Shown here one piece after another: positions 21,478 through 31,273 of a stretch of DNA of 64,000 bases (its first letter is position 1; each line of letters opens with the position of its first letter). Origin of the DNA: Herbaspirillum chlorophenolicum. GTDB lineage: Bacteria; Pseudomonadota; Gammaproteobacteria; Burkholderiales; Burkholderiaceae_D. The notes below the pieces were generated by a model. That model was not told where the DNA came from. It was given only the letters and a program-made list of their open reading frames with translations, and made no database searches. The position numbers were made by a program, and so were the translations under genes. The stretch covers positions 62,001 through 126,000 of the forward strand of contig NZ_LFLT01000010.1 in assembly GCF_001189955.1 (NCBI RefSeq), given 5' to 3'.

Positions 21478-21575
21478 GATTCGCGTAGCGAATCTTCCGG
21501 ATTGGAAGCGGAGTGGGGCAAGCCGCTTACGCGGCTTGCGGCGGGGCGAGAAGGGAATCGCTTGCAAGCGATTCC
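21478..21575. repeat. Three consecutive perfect palindromes downstream of tRNA-Asp
   Basis: GATTCGC-gta-GCGAATC (21478-21494), GCAAGCCGC-ttac-GCGGCTTGC (21518-21539), and GGAATCGCTTG directly followed by its complement CAAGCGATTCC (21554-21575). They lie between the tRNA terminator and a second copy of the tRNA 3' end. Confidence 0.85.
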
Positions 21576-21595
21576 GCGGCCTGCAGCATGTAGGA

Positions 21596-21622
21596 GAGCC
21601 CCGTCCGCTTCGCCAGATAAAA
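21596..21622 (+). repeat. Second copy of the tRNA-Asp 3' end
   Basis: 27 bp repeating 21414-21440 (T-arm half, acceptor strand, CCA and the following GATAAAA) with a single C-to-T change, 182 bp downstream. No 5' half of a tRNA is present. It is either the remnant of a deleted tandem tRNA gene or an att-like duplication left by an element. Confidence 0.85.
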
Positions 21623-21650
21623 GGGTCTGCTCATTGAGCAGGCCCTTTTT
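21619..21650 (+). terminator. Terminator after the tRNA 3'-end copy
   Basis: AAAAGGGTCTGCTC / GAGCAGGCCCTTTT, 14 bp with one G-T pair and a 3-nt loop, then T. It follows the duplicated 3' end in the same way the first terminator follows the intact tRNA. Confidence 0.85.
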
Positions 21651-21672
21651 GTTTTTGTCGTCCGGATTCTGC

Positions 21673-22593
21673 TCATATCGGAAGCAACATCGGCAAATCG
21701 TCCGTCCCATCTGCCGCCCGTGCAATCCACTCCCGGAAAGCCTTGATTCCCTTGGCTCCCGCATCTCCCCGCCGATAGCACAGGAAGTGCATCTCCCGTC
21801 GAATCGTCTCGAACTTGCCACCCCCGGCCACCACCAGTTCTCCACGCGCCAGTTCGGCCTCGGCGAAGCGTGCCGTCTCCAGCGCCACGCCCAATCCATC
21901 CACCGCGGCGGCCACTGCCAGCGAACCGCGGTCGAAGGAGGGATGGTCGCGCGGCGGCAGGCGAATGCCGTGCAGGTCGAACCAATCCTTCCAGCGCACG
22001 GGATTGAGTTTGGATTCGATCAGCGTCAACTGCAGCAGGTCGGACGCTTGCTGCACCGGGTGGCGCTCCAGCAGGTGCGGCGAGCATAGGGGAAGCGTGG
22101 TTTCATCGCCCAGCGCTTCCACCGTTACGCCTTCCCGATGCGGGGGCGGGCCATAGGTGATGTCGATGTCGGCGCCGCCATCGCGCGCCAGGTCGGCTGG
22201 TTCGGCGCTGGAAGACATTTGCAGGGTGATGTCGGGATGCGCCTGCATGAACTGCGCCAGCCGCGGGCTGAGCCATTTGCTGGCGAAGCTGGGGGCGCAA
22301 TGCACCGCCAGTACGCTGCGGCCATCGCCCGGGCGAAAGGCCGCGCAGGCATCTTCGATGGCATCGAAGGCCGGGGATAGCTTGTTCTGCAGCAGCTGGC
22401 CTTCCATGGTCAGCGTCACGCGCCGCGTCTGGCGGATGAACAGGGCTTTGCCGCACCATTGTTCCAGTGCGCGCACCTGGTGGCTGATGGCGGAAGTGGT
22501 CAGGTGCAGTTCTTCGGCTGCCAGCGTGAAACTGCCCAGGCGGGCGGCAGCCTCGAAGGCGCGCAGCGAAAAGAAGGATGGGAGCTTGCGCAT
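21673..22593 (-). CDS. LysR-family transcriptional regulator (GcvA-like)
   Basis: 306 residues from the ATG at 22593. The N-terminal helix-turn-helix LRAFEAAARLGSFTLAAEELHLTTSAISHQVRALE is typical of the GcvA/AmpR subgroup, followed by the two-lobed effector domain. It is divergent from the class II aldolase-like gene across a 116-bp gap, so that gene is its most likely target. The effector is unknown. Confidence 0.92.
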   Translation of the reverse strand: MRKLPSFFSLRAFEAAARLGSFTLAAEELHLTTSAISHQVRALEQWCGKALFIRQTRRVTLTMEGQLLQNKLSPAFDAIEDACAAFRPGDGRSVLAVHCAPSFASKWLSPRLAQFMQAHPDITLQMSSSAEPADLARDGGADIDITYGPPPHREGVTVEALGDETTLPLCSPHLLERHPVQQASDLLQLTLIESKLNPVRWKDWFDLHGIRLPPRDHPSFDRGSLAVAAAVDGLGVALETARFAEAELARGELVVAGGGKFETIRREMHFLCYRRGDAGAKGIKAFREWIARAADGTDDLPMLLPI

Positions 22594-22709
22594 CGGCAAT
22601 GAAGGTATGGTTGAGCCTGATTCAACAATCGGTGAAAACACGTCTTTTGTCAACGCCGGCGGCAACTGCCACCATAGGCCTTCACAACCAGAACATCTGA
22701 GGAGACCCC

Positions 22710-23522
22710 ATGCTCGACAGCGTCAAACGCACCTCTGTCTACCAGCCCGAGCAGCTGGGACTGAAATTTCCCGACATTCCCGATTTCAAGAGCCATGAAG
22801 AACAGCGCCTGCATCTGAAGAAGCGATTGGTCGCCGCCTGCCGCGCCTTCGCGCAGCAGGGCTTCGATTATGGCTTTGCCGGCCACCTGACCATCCGCGA
22901 CCCGGAGCATCCGCACTTGTATTGGACCAATCCGATGGCCGTGCATTTCGCGCAGGTGCGCTTGTCCAACCTGATCCTGGTCGATCACGAGGGCCGTGTG
23001 GTGGAGGGCGACTATGCGGTCAATCGCGCCGGCTTCGTGCTGCATGCCGCCGTGCACGAGGCCCATCCTGAGATTGTGGCGATGTGCCATGCCCATACCG
23101 AATACGGCACCGCGTTTTCAGCGCTGGGCCAGCCGCTGCTGCCGATCAGCCAGGATGCCGCGGCTTTCTATGAAGACCACGTGGTGATCGGCGACGAGGC
23201 AGGCCAGGTGGCGGTCGAGGTCAAGGCCGGGCATCGCGTGGCGAACGCGTTTGCCGGCGTGAAGGCGGCGATCCACCAGAACCACGGCTTGCTCACCGCC
23301 AGCCGCCACAGCATCGAATCGGCAGCGTTCTGGTTCATCGCGCTGGAGCGCTGCTGCAAGCAGCAACTGCTGATTTCCGCCAGCGGCCAGACACCCAGGC
23401 TGGTGCCGCCGGAGAAGGCGCGCTATAGCCGCGAACACGTCGGCAGCGACTACATCGGCTGGCTGCATTTCCAGCCCATCTACGAGCATCTGGTGGCGAC
23501 GCAGCCGGACATGTTCACCTGA
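22710..23522 (+). CDS. Class II aldolase/adducin family protein
   Basis: 270 residues. GFDYGFAGHLTIRD, CHAHTEYG and HQNHGLLTAS carry the conserved glycine loop and the three metal-binding histidines of the class II aldolase fold. The N-terminal 40 residues are an added helical segment often seen in members not proven to be aldolases. Substrate unknown. It is divergent from a LysR regulator that may control it and is closed by a terminator. Confidence 0.88.
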   Translation: MLDSVKRTSVYQPEQLGLKFPDIPDFKSHEEQRLHLKKRLVAACRAFAQQGFDYGFAGHLTIRDPEHPHLYWTNPMAVHFAQVRLSNLILVDHEGRVVEGDYAVNRAGFVLHAAVHEAHPEIVAMCHAHTEYGTAFSALGQPLLPISQDAAAFYEDHVVIGDEAGQVAVEVKAGHRVANAFAGVKAAIHQNHGLLTASRHSIESAAFWFIALERCCKQQLLISASGQTPRLVPPEKARYSREHVGSDYIGWLHFQPIYEHLVATQPDMFT

Positions 23523-23533
23523 CGCTACGAAAA

Positions 23534-23566
23534 AAAACCGATGCATCGCAAGATGCACCGGTTTTG
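23534..23566. terminator. Bidirectional terminator between the aldolase-like gene and fusA
   Basis: AAAACCGATGCATC / GATGCACCGGTTTT, 14 bp with one mismatch and a GCAA loop, with A and T runs on both flanks. It serves the two converging genes. Confidence 0.85.
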
Positions 23567-23581
23567 GCGTGCCGAAGAAGA

Positions 23582-25687
23582 TCAGCCCTTGGCCTTGCTG
23601 CCGCTCAATTGGTCCACCACCTGGCGCGGCGCCTCCGCGTAGTGCTTGAACTCCATCGAGTAGGTCGCGCGGCCCTGGGTCAGCGAGCGCAGCGTGGTCG
23701 AGTAGCCGAACATTTCCGACAGCGGCACCTCGGCGCGCACCAGCTTGCCGCCGCCCACCATGTCTTCCATGCCCTGCACCATGCCGCGGCGGGACGACAG
23801 GTCGCCCATCACGTTGCCCATGAACTCCTCGGGCGTTTCCACCTCGACTTGCATCATCGGCTCCAGCAGGATCGGCCCGGCGCGCTTCATCGCTTCCTTG
23901 AAGGCGATCGAGCCGGCCATGCGGAAGGCGTTCTCGTTGGAATCGACATCGTGGTAGGAACCGAAGGTCAGCGTGGCCTTCACGTCCACCACCGGGTAAC
24001 CCGCCAGCACGCCGGCCTTCAGCGACTCCTGGATACCCTTGTCGACCGCCGGGATGAATTCGCGCGGCACCACGCCGCCCTTGATCGCATCGACGAACTC
24101 ATACCCCTTGCCGGGCGGCTGCGGTTCCAGCTTCAGCACCACGTGGCCGTACTGGCCGCGCCCGCCCGATTGCTTGACGAACTTGCCTTCGACGTCATCC
24201 ACTGCCTTGCGGATCGCTTCGCGGTAGGCCACCTGCGGCTTGCCGACGGTGGCCTCCACGCTGAACTCGCGCCGCATGCGGTCGACCAGGATCTCCAGGT
24301 GCAGCTCGCCCATGCCTGACATGATGGTCTGGCCCGATTCCTCGTCGGTATGCACGCGGAACGACGGGTCCTCCTGCGCCAGGCGGTTCAGGGCGATGCC
24401 CATCTTTTCCTGGTCGGCCTTGGTCTTCGGTTCCACCGCTTGCGAGATCACCGGTTCCGGGAACACCATGCGCTCCAGGATGATCGGGTGCTCCGGATCC
24501 GACAGCGTATCGCCGGTGGTCACGTCCTTCAGGCCGACCGCGGCGGCGATATCGCCGGCGAACACTTCCTTGATCTCCTTGCGTTCGTTGGCGTGCATCT
24601 GCAGGATGCGGCCCAGGCGTTCCTTCCTGCCCTTGAGCGGGTTGTACACGGTGTCGCCCGAATTGATGATGCCCGAGTAGACGCGGAAGAAGGTCAACTG
24701 GCCCACGAACGGGTCGGTCATGATCTTGAAGGCCAGTGCCGAGAACGGCTCATCGTCGGACGGATGGCGTTCGATTTCCGAGTCGTCTTCGGCATGGCCG
24801 GCGATCGCCGGCACATCGATAGGCGAGGGTAGGTAGTCGATCACCGCGTCCAGCATGGCCTGCACACCCTTGTTCTTGAAGGCGCTGCCGGCCAGCATCG
24901 GCACGATCTCGTTGGCCACGGTGCGCAGGCGCAGGCCGTGCTTGATGTCATCCTCGGAGAGCGGCGTGCCGGAGAGGTATTTCTCCAGCAATTCCTCGCT
25001 GGCCTCGGCGGCCTGTTCGACCATGTTGTCGCGCCACTGGCGTGCGCTGTCCTCCAGCTCGGCCGGAATGTCCTCGTACTTGAACAGCACGCCCTGGCTG
25101 GCTTCGTCCCAGATGATCGCCTTCATCTTGACCAGGTCGACCACGCCGGAGAAATGGTCTTCGGCGCCGACCGGGATCTGGATGGGAACGGCCTTGCCCT
25201 TCAGGCGTTCCTCGATCTGCCGCTGCACGCGGAAAAAGTCCGCTCCGACGCGGTCCATCTTGTTGACGAAGGCGATGCGCGGCACCTTGTACTTGTTGGC
25301 CTGGCGCCAGACGGTCTCGGACTGCGGCTGCACGCCGCCTACCGCGTCGTACACCATCACGGCGCCGTCCAGCACGCGCATCGAGCGTTCGACTTCAATG
25401 GTGAAGTCGACGTGGCCCGGGGTGTCGATGATGTTGATGCGGTGCTCGGGATAATTGCCGGCCATGCCTTTCCAGAAGGCAGTGGTAGCGGCCGAGGTGA
25501 TGGTGATGCCGCGTTCCTGTTCCTGCTCCATCCAGTCCATGGTGGCAGCACCGTTATGCACTTCGCCGATCTTGTGGTTGACGCCGGTATAAAAAAGGAT
25601 GCGCTCGGTGGTCGTGGTCTTGCCCGCGTCGATGTGGGCGCTGATACCGATGTTGCGGTAGTTTTCTATTCGGGTCTTGCGGCTCAT
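23582..25687 (-). CDS. fusA: Elongation factor G (stand-alone copy)
   Basis: 701 residues, full EF-G length with G1 AHIDAGKT (17-24), G3 DTPGH (88-92), G4 NKMD (142-145), then domains II-V ending in [16 protein letters not shown]. It catalyses ribosomal translocation and, with RRF, recycling. The gene is not in an rpsL-rpsG-fusA-tuf operon: the neighbours are an aldolase-like gene and a TetR regulator. Betaproteobacteria often carry two EF-G genes and this is probably the extra one, possibly specialised. Confidence 0.95.
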   Translation of the reverse strand: MSRKTRIENYRNIGISAHIDAGKTTTTERILFYTGVNHKIGEVHNGAATMDWMEQEQERGITITSAATTAFWKGMAGNYPEHRINIIDTPGHVDFTIEVERSMRVLDGAVMVYDAVGGVQPQSETVWRQANKYKVPRIAFVNKMDRVGADFFRVQRQIEERLKGKAVPIQIPVGAEDHFSGVVDLVKMKAIIWDEASQGVLFKYEDIPAELEDSARQWRDNMVEQAAEASEELLEKYLSGTPLSEDDIKHGLRLRTVANEIVPMLAGSAFKNKGVQAMLDAVIDYLPSPIDVPAIAGHAEDDSEIERHPSDDEPFSALAFKIMTDPFVGQLTFFRVYSGIINSGDTVYNPLKGRKERLGRILQMHANERKEIKEVFAGDIAAAVGLKDVTTGDTLSDPEHPIILERMVFPEPVISQAVEPKTKADQEKMGIALNRLAQEDPSFRVHTDEESGQTIMSGMGELHLEILVDRMRREFSVEATVGKPQVAYREAIRKAVDDVEGKFVKQSGGRGQYGHVVLKLEPQPPGKGYEFVDAIKGGVVPREFIPAVDKGIQESLKAGVLAGYPVVDVKATLTFGSYHDVDSNENAFRMAGSIAFKEAMKRAGPILLEPMMQVEVETPEEFMGNVMGDLSSRRGMVQGMEDMVGGGKLVRAEVPLSEMFGYSTTLRSLTQGRATYSMEFKHYAEAPRQVVDQLSGSKAKG

Positions 25688-26002
25688 GGCATATCCTTTC
25701 AGTGGGTGCCGTCATTCCTCAGTCTGTTGCGTGGATGGTGATGAAATGATTTTTAGTTGATTGCAAGGGCGCCTTTTTGCTTCGGTCCGGCGCCCGTCTT
25801 GTTGGCGGCAGGACAAGAGTTGTGCTCCTATGCCGCCATTCCCGCCACATTTCTGTAACGAGGATTAGATAATAAGAACCTGCGGGAGTTTCTTCAAGAG
25901 CAATTCCCGATATTTTTGTAATGCAGATTAAAATAAACTACACTGCGCACTGCGGGAGCTACCGCAACAGAAACAAGGCAACCAGGCAATAAAGGAACAC
26001 CG
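25688..26002. promoter_or_regulatory. Divergent control region between fusA and the tetR-type gene
   Basis: 315 bp. TGCGGGAG occurs twice (25881 and 25951), and the second copy starts a dyad TGCGG-gagcta-CCGCA (25951-25966) 37 bp before the regulator start, a fair candidate for an autoregulatory TetR operator. A 7-bp inverted repeat GGGCGCC/GGCGCCC (25767-25795) lies nearer fusA. Confidence 0.4.
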
Positions 26003-26680
26003 ATGATACGAACACGCGGCCGCCCCCGCAGTTTTGACCGCGAGCAGGCGCTGCAGCAGGCCATGCAGGTCTTTTGGAGCAAGGGTTACGAAGGCACCAC
26101 CATGGCTGACCTGACCGAGGCGATCGGCGTCAAGGCCCCCAGCCTGTACGCGGCTTTCGGTGACAAGAACGCATTGTTCCGCGAGGCGGTGGATTTTTAT
26201 TCGCGCACCGTCAGCGCCGGACCTTTGCGTGAATTGCAGGCCGGCAACGGCATTTATGAAGACCTGTACGCGATGCTGCGCGCCAGCGTGCAGATGTATT
26301 CAGGCAAGAGCAGCGTATCTGGATTGCCGGCGGGCAGGGGATGCCTGGTGGTGATCTCGGCGATCAACTGTGCTCCCGAGAACGCAGAACACAGTGACGC
26401 GCTTTCGCAACGCCGCCACAAGCGCCGCAACGAAATCCGCGCGCGTCTCCAGCAGGCACAGCGCGATGGCGAGATCCGCGCCGATGCCGACGTCACGGCG
26501 CTGGGCGACTTCTACACCAGTTTTTTGAACGGGATGGCGCTGGGCGCGCGCGACGGCGTGTCCAACGCGCGGCTGGCGGCTACCTTGCGGCATGCGATGC
26601 TGCCGTTGGAGAGCGTGCTGGCGGAACGCAAGGGCGAGGCCGTAGCGGTTCGGCGCAAGGCGGCGAAACGGGTAGCCTGA
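26003..26680 (+). CDS. TetR/AcrR-family transcriptional regulator
   Basis: 225 residues. The N-terminal GRPRSFDREQALQQAMQVFW...YEGTTMADLTEAIGVKAPSLYAAFGDKNALF is the TetR DNA-binding domain (about 5-60); the remainder is a helical ligand domain with CLVVISAINCAPEN, typical of the short-chain-dehydrogenase-linked subgroup. A basic tail KAAKRVA ends it. No effector gene lies next to it; fusA is divergent. Target unknown. Confidence 0.9.
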   Translation: MIRTRGRPRSFDREQALQQAMQVFWSKGYEGTTMADLTEAIGVKAPSLYAAFGDKNALFREAVDFYSRTVSAGPLRELQAGNGIYEDLYAMLRASVQMYSGKSSVSGLPAGRGCLVVISAINCAPENAEHSDALSQRRHKRRNEIRARLQQAQRDGEIRADADVTALGDFYTSFLNGMALGARDGVSNARLAATLRHAMLPLESVLAERKGEAVAVRRKAAKRVA

Positions 26681-26706
26681 GGGCGTGTCGTTCAGCGCGG
26701 ACCAAA

Positions 26707-26737
26707 GAAAAAGGGAGCAATCATTGCTCCCTTTTTC
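26707..26737. terminator. Bidirectional terminator between the tetR-type gene and rdgC
   Basis: Perfect 14-bp stem GAAAAAGGGAGCAA / TTGCTCCCTTTTTC with a 3-nt loop. It serves both converging genes. Confidence 0.93.
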
Positions 26738-26765
26738 ATTCGACGGATGGCGATATGCCCACAGC

Positions 26766-27692
26766 TTATGCTGCCTGCGCCATCGTCCCGTCGTTTTCCT
26801 TCAACTGGCCGCCCAGCGCTTCCACCAGCGACGCCAGCAGCTTGGACAGCTCGCCGGTCATCAGCATGAAATCGCCGTCGAAGCGTTCATCTTCGTTCTT
26901 GCCGGTGAAGTCGGCATCTTCCTTGAGCACGTCCAGCGGCGCGATGCGCTTGACCGAGAGGTTCTCGGTCAGCACGAAGGACACCTTGTCGGCCCAGGTC
27001 AGCGCCAGGCGCGTGCATTGCTTGCCGGATTCGATGTGGCGGCGCACGTCTTCCGGTTCCAGCGTGTGGCGCACATAGCGCACGGTAGCCTTGCTTTCCG
27101 CGGTGGAACGCAGCTCGGTATCCTGGTCCACGGTGAAGCCATTGGGCGCCTCGTCGCTGGCCAGCCAGTCGGTCATGGCGGCGCCGGGCGACATCGCGGT
27201 GCGCAAGGTTTCCAGCGGGAACTTGGGGATGGCCTTGAACAGCAGCTTCAACACTTCCTCGGCCTTGCCGGGGCTGCCGGCATCGACCAGCAGCCAGCCG
27301 TTGACCGGGTCGATCCAGACCCAGGTGCTGCGCACGATGGAAAAAGCGCGCGGCAACAGCTCGTCGGTGACCTGTTCCTTCAATTCCTTGGTCTGCTTGC
27401 GGCCCGGCGGAAAGCCTTGCTGTTCTTCCAGCTCGGCCGCGCGCGCCTTGGTGACCTGGTTGATCACGGTCGAGGGCAGCAGTTTCTTTTCGGTGGAGAG
27501 TTGCAACAGCAACTGGCGGTTCACGACGTGCACCAGCTTCTCGTTGTTGCGGGGCGAGACCCAACCCTGGCTCTGCATTTCGATGCTGGAGCAAGCGGTG
27601 AATGCCTGTGGGGCGAGATGGGATTCGAGCTCGTCGGCGGTGATCGCCCATGGTGCGGGCAGGCGATAAATCTGGAGGTTCTTAAACCACAT
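26766..27692 (-). CDS. rdgC: Recombination-associated protein RdgC
   Basis: 308 residues from the ATG at 27692, giving the family opening [11 protein letters not shown]. Later blocks [17 protein letters not shown] and WTDWLAS-like segments also fit. RdgC forms a ring dimer around DNA and limits RecA filament use. The upstream in-frame start would add 22 unmatched residues. It lies about 100 bp downstream of dinB on the same strand. Confidence 0.95.
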   Translation of the reverse strand: MWFKNLQIYRLPAPWAITADELESHLAPQAFTACSSIEMQSQGWVSPRNNEKLVHVVNRQLLLQLSTEKKLLPSTVINQVTKARAAELEEQQGFPPGRKQTKELKEQVTDELLPRAFSIVRSTWVWIDPVNGWLLVDAGSPGKAEEVLKLLFKAIPKFPLETLRTAMSPGAAMTDWLASDEAPNGFTVDQDTELRSTAESKATVRYVRHTLEPEDVRRHIESGKQCTRLALTWADKVSFVLTENLSVKRIAPLDVLKEDADFTGKNEDERFDGDFMLMTGELSKLLASLVEALGGQLKENDGTMAQAA

Positions 27693-27790
27693 AACGTTCC
27701 GGGCAAAAGCAGCCATTTTACACGTCTGGCCCAGGCCAAGCGATGTCGGATTGTCCACGTTGCATGATTAAATCGCGATGCGGAGGTGCT

Positions 27791-28945
27791 TCAGGAGAAG
27801 GGGAGTTCGCCTTGCGCTGCACGTGGTTCTGCAGCCAACTCGTCCTTGCGCGACAAGGTGCCCACGCGCACGCCCAGGAGGCGCAGTTTCTTTTCCAGCG
27901 GAACGCGGCGCAGGCATTCGCCGGCGGCCTGGCGGATCGCGGCGGCATCGCCGGTCGGTTCCGGCAGCGTGACGTCGCGCGTGACGCCATGGAAGTCCGC
28001 GTACTTGAGCTTGATGCCGATGGTGCGTCCGACATAGCCTTTGCGTTTCAAGTCATCGGCCAGGCGCACGCATAGCGCGGTGAAGATCTCCGATAATTGG
28101 ACGCGGTCGGCGCGCACATGCAGGTCGCGTTCGAAGGTGGTCTCGCGGCTGATCGATTTGGGTTCGGAATAGGTCTGCACCGGCCGCTCGTCGATACCCT
28201 GCGCGACGCGCCCCAGCCATTCCGAGTAGCTGCGGCCGAAGTGCGCACGCAGCAGTTCGGGCTGCGCCTGGGCCAGGTCGGCCACGGTCTCGATGCCGAG
28301 CGCAGCCAGTTTCTCGGCGGCCTTGGGGCCGATGCCATTGATCTTGCGCGCGGCCAGCGGCCAGATGCGGCGTTCGATGTCGTCGCGGGTGAGGATGGTG
28401 AGTCCATCGGGTTTATCCAGTTCGGACGAGATCTTGGCCAGCATCTTGTTCGGGGCCACGCCGATGGAGCAGGTCAGCGAAGTGGCGGCATGCACTGCCT
28501 GCTTGATGCGGCGAGCGACCTCTTCCGCTTCGTCATGCCAGGCCGACAGGTCGACGTAGATCTCGTCGATACCGCGGTCCTCGATCTGCGGCGCGATGCC
28601 GGCCACTGCCTCCTTGAACAGGCGCGAATACTTGCGGTAGGCCTCGAAGTCGGTCGGCAGCAGGATGGCGTCCGGCGCCAGTTGTGCCGCCTTCATGATG
28701 CCCATGGCGGAGAATACGCCCAGTGCGCGCGCCTCGTAGGTGGAGGTGGTGACTACGCCGCGTCCGGCGTAGTCGCGCATGCGGAAATATTGCCGGCTGC
28801 CGTCGGGCAGTTCGACCGGCCTGGTGGCCGCACCGCCGCCGATCACCACCGGCTGGCCGCGCAGCTCGGGATAGCGCAGCAGCTCCACCGAGGCATAGAA
28901 GGCATCCATGTCGATGTGGGCGATGCGGCGGCGATCGGATTGCAT
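27791..28945 (-). CDS. dinB: DNA polymerase IV
   Basis: 384 residues. IDMDAFYASVE holds the first catalytic Asp (12) and IDEIYVDLS the Asp127-Glu128 pair. The palm, thumb with GIGPKAAEKLAALGI helix-hairpin-helix and little-finger domain are complete. A loop between residues 38 and 57 is longer than in E. coli. The C terminus QGELPFS is a sliding-clamp binding motif. The enzyme does error-prone translesion synthesis. It lies 35 bp downstream of slyX. Confidence 0.96.
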   Translation of the reverse strand: MQSDRRRIAHIDMDAFYASVELLRYPELRGQPVVIGGGAATRPVELPDGSRQYFRMRDYAGRGVVTTSTYEARALGVFSAMGIMKAAQLAPDAILLPTDFEAYRKYSRLFKEAVAGIAPQIEDRGIDEIYVDLSAWHDEAEEVARRIKQAVHAATSLTCSIGVAPNKMLAKISSELDKPDGLTILTRDDIERRIWPLAARKINGIGPKAAEKLAALGIETVADLAQAQPELLRAHFGRSYSEWLGRVAQGIDERPVQTYSEPKSISRETTFERDLHVRADRVQLSEIFTALCVRLADDLKRKGYVGRTIGIKLKYADFHGVTRDVTLPEPTGDAAAIRQAAGECLRRVPLEKKLRLLGVRVGTLSRKDELAAEPRAAQGELPFS

Positions 28946-28980
28946 GGCGGGGGGAAGGGCGGCAGGACGCCGCCCGCGGA

Positions 28981-29190
28981 TCAGTAGTGGGGCGGCTTCT
29001 CGTTGGCCGCGGCGCGATCCTGGCTGGTGTCGGCCAGCTCCTTGAAGCGCTTGGCCAGCGCACCCAGCAGCATTTCCAGTTCGTCTATCTTCTTTTGCTG
29101 GTGATAAACGGCCTGGTTGAGCTCGTCGACCAGGTGCTCCTGGTGCGCCAGCTTCATTTCAATATCGATGATGCGTTCTTCGCTGCTCAC
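28981..29190 (-). CDS. slyX: SlyX family protein
   Basis: 69 residues, almost wholly an alpha-helical coiled coil (EERIIDIEMKLAHQEHLVDE onward) ending in the family-typical PPHY. Function unknown. Its ATG overlaps the stop of the upstream flavoprotein gene by 4 bp and dinB follows 35 bp later, so the three are probably one transcript. Confidence 0.93.
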   Translation of the reverse strand: MSSEERIIDIEMKLAHQEHLVDELNQAVYHQQKKIDELEMLLGALAKRFKELADTSQDRAAANEKPPHY

Positions 29191-30470
29191 GTCAGTGGCT
29201 CCTCTTGCTGCTCTCGGGTGGACAGCCAGTGTAATACACCGGCGCCGACGGCGTGGCCGGTGGCGAAGCAGGCGGTCAGCAGGTAGCCGCCGGTGGGCGC
29301 TTCCCAGTCCAGCATCTCGCCGGCGCAGAATACGCCGGGCAGGGCGCGCAGCATCAATGCGTCGTCCAGTGCTTCAAAGCTGACGCCGCCTGCGCTGCTG
29401 ATGGCTTCTTCGATCGGGCGCGGACGCGTCGGCGCCAGCGGCAGCGCCTTGATGGCGCGCGCCAGTTTGGCGGTGTCGGCGAAGTCTTCCTTGCTGACAA
29501 GTTCGCGCAGCAAGCCGGCCTTGACGCCTTTCAGATGCAAACGGCTTTGCAGGTGGCTGGACATGGAGCGCGCGCCGCGTGGGTGGGCCAGTTCGGCCTG
29601 TACCTTTTCCAGCGTCCAGTCGGGCAACAGGTCGAGGTACAGGTGCGCCTGCCCGTCGGCGGCGATGGCGTCGCGCAGGCTGGCCGACAAGGCGTAGACC
29701 AGGCTGCCTTCGATGCCGTCGGCGGTGACGATGAACTCGCCGCGGCGGTTGTGCATGCCGCCGCTGGGCAGGGCCACGCTGGCCACCACCGGCTTGACCG
29801 GCTCGCCGGCGAAGCGTTCGCGGAAATGTTCGCTCCAGGCCAGGTCGAAGCCGCAATTGGAGGGCTGCAGCGGCGCTACTTCGACTTGCTTTTGCTGCAG
29901 TAGCGGCGCCCAGGCGCCATCCGAACCCAGGTGCGGCCAGCTGCCGCCGCCCAGGGCCAGCACCACGGCATCGGCTTGTGCGCTGATCTCGCCTCCGGGC
30001 GCCGACAGGCGCAGCGAACCGTCTTCGTTCCAGCCCAGCCAGCGGTGCCGCATGTGGAAGCGTACGCCCGATTCGCGCAGCCGATGCAGCCATGCGCGCA
30101 GCAGCGGCGCTGCCTTCATTTCAAGCGGGAACACGCGGCCGGAGCTGCCGATGAAGGTGTCGATACCGAGCGCGTGGATCCAGGCGCGCAGGCGGTCCGA
30201 GTCGAAGCGGCGGATGAAGGGCGCCAGTTGTTCGCGGCGGTTGCCGTAGCGCGGCAGGAAGTCCGGCTGCGGTTCGGAATGCGTGATGTTCATGCCGCCG
30301 ACGCCTGCCAGCAGGAACTTGCGGCCGGCCGAAGGCATGGCGTCGTAGATGTCGACATCTATGTCTGCGCCTTGCTGCGCCAGCACTTCGGCCGCCATCA
30401 GGCCGGCCGGGCCGGCGCCGATCACGGCTACGCGCGCGCGGCCGGAAGAGGGGGGAGATAAATTGTGCAT
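29187..30470 (-). CDS. FAD-dependent oxidoreductase of the HI0933/TIGR03862 type
   Basis: 427 residues. VAVIGAGPAGLMAAEVLAQQG is the Rossmann FAD-binding motif near residues 13-33; GRKFLLAGVGGMNITHSE and the C-terminal GVFCAGEMLDWEAPTGGYLLTACFATG are signatures of the HI0933-like flavoproteins. Members include enzymes of uncertain substrate, and some act in bile-acid or rRNA metabolism. It is translationally coupled to slyX. Confidence 0.9.
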   Translation of the reverse strand: MHNLSPPSSGRARVAVIGAGPAGLMAAEVLAQQGADIDVDIYDAMPSAGRKFLLAGVGGMNITHSEPQPDFLPRYGNRREQLAPFIRRFDSDRLRAWIHALGIDTFIGSSGRVFPLEMKAAPLLRAWLHRLRESGVRFHMRHRWLGWNEDGSLRLSAPGGEISAQADAVVLALGGGSWPHLGSDGAWAPLLQQKQVEVAPLQPSNCGFDLAWSEHFRERFAGEPVKPVVASVALPSGGMHNRRGEFIVTADGIEGSLVYALSASLRDAIAADGQAHLYLDLLPDWTLEKVQAELAHPRGARSMSSHLQSRLHLKGVKAGLLRELVSKEDFADTAKLARAIKALPLAPTRPRPIEEAISSAGGVSFEALDDALMLRALPGVFCAGEMLDWEAPTGGYLLTACFATGHAVGAGVLHWLSTREQQEEPLT

Positions 30471-30507
30471 GCTTGTTTGGGGCGCGCTGGCCGCGCCGGT
30501 TGGCCGG

Positions 30508-31251
30508 TCAGCGGCGGTGGGGGGCGCTGTACTTGTGTTCCAGGCGGGCGACCACCAGCGCCAGGCAAATGGTCATGGCGAAGTAGATCACGGAAATGGT
30601 GATATAGGGTTCCCAATAGCGCGCATAGGTGCCGGCCACGGTACGGGCGGCATAGGCCAGCTCGGCCAGGCCGATGGCCGAGACCAGCGAGGAATCCTTG
30701 AGCAGGGTGATGGCTTCGTTGCCCAGCGGCGGCAGCATGCGGCGGAACGCCTGCGGCAGCACCACGTAGCGCATGGTCAGCCCGTAGTTCATGCCCAGGC
30801 TGGCGGCGGCGTAGGACTGGCCGCGTTCGATGGACTGGATGCCGGCGCGGAAGATTTCGGAGATATAGGCGCCGGCATTGAGCGAGAGCGCCACCGTGCC
30901 CGACAGGAAGGCGCCGTAGTCCTGCTTGATCACGCGCGCCAGGTCCCCGGAAATGATCAGTCCGTGTTCCTGGTGCACCAGCACCGGCATCACCGCGAAG
31001 TGGATCAGCATGATCTGCACGAACAGCGGAGTGCCGCGGAAGAAGGCGACGTAGAAACCGGCGATCCAGCGACCCAGCTTCAGCGGCCACTTCCAGCCGC
31101 CGTGGCGGACTTCCGACAGGCGCAGCATGCCCACCATGAGGCCGATCAGGGTGCCGATCACGATACTGATCAGCGACACCTGCAGCGTCATCAGGACGCC
31201 CTTGGCGAACAGTGGCGCGTAGCCTTGGATGATGCTCCAGCGGAAATCCAT
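30508..31251 (-). CDS. Polar amino-acid ABC transporter permease
   Basis: 247 residues from the ATG at 31251 with about five transmembrane helices. The N-terminal GVLMTLQVSLISIVIGT and FFRGTPLFVQIML match the HisM/GlnP family, and the EAA loop QSYAAASLGMNYGLTMRYVVLPQAFR contacts the ATPase. It works with the binding protein encoded 71 bp upstream. No ATPase gene is adjacent, so one encoded elsewhere must serve it. Confidence 0.92.
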   Translation of the reverse strand: MDFRWSIIQGYAPLFAKGVLMTLQVSLISIVIGTLIGLMVGMLRLSEVRHGGWKWPLKLGRWIAGFYVAFFRGTPLFVQIMLIHFAVMPVLVHQEHGLIISGDLARVIKQDYGAFLSGTVALSLNAGAYISEIFRAGIQSIERGQSYAAASLGMNYGLTMRYVVLPQAFRRMLPPLGNEAITLLKDSSLVSAIGLAELAYAARTVAGTYARYWEPYITISVIYFAMTICLALVVARLEHKYSAPHRR

Positions 31252-31273
31252 GTCGGACTCGATTGGTGGGTCA

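Noticed and set aside
21354-21899. Open frame antisense to tRNA-Asp ending in the well-known spurious GLEPATPGVTGRYSNQ peptide
   Set aside because: This peptide is the reverse-strand translation of tRNA-Asp and its flank, a common annotation artefact; the frame also overlaps the LysR gene.
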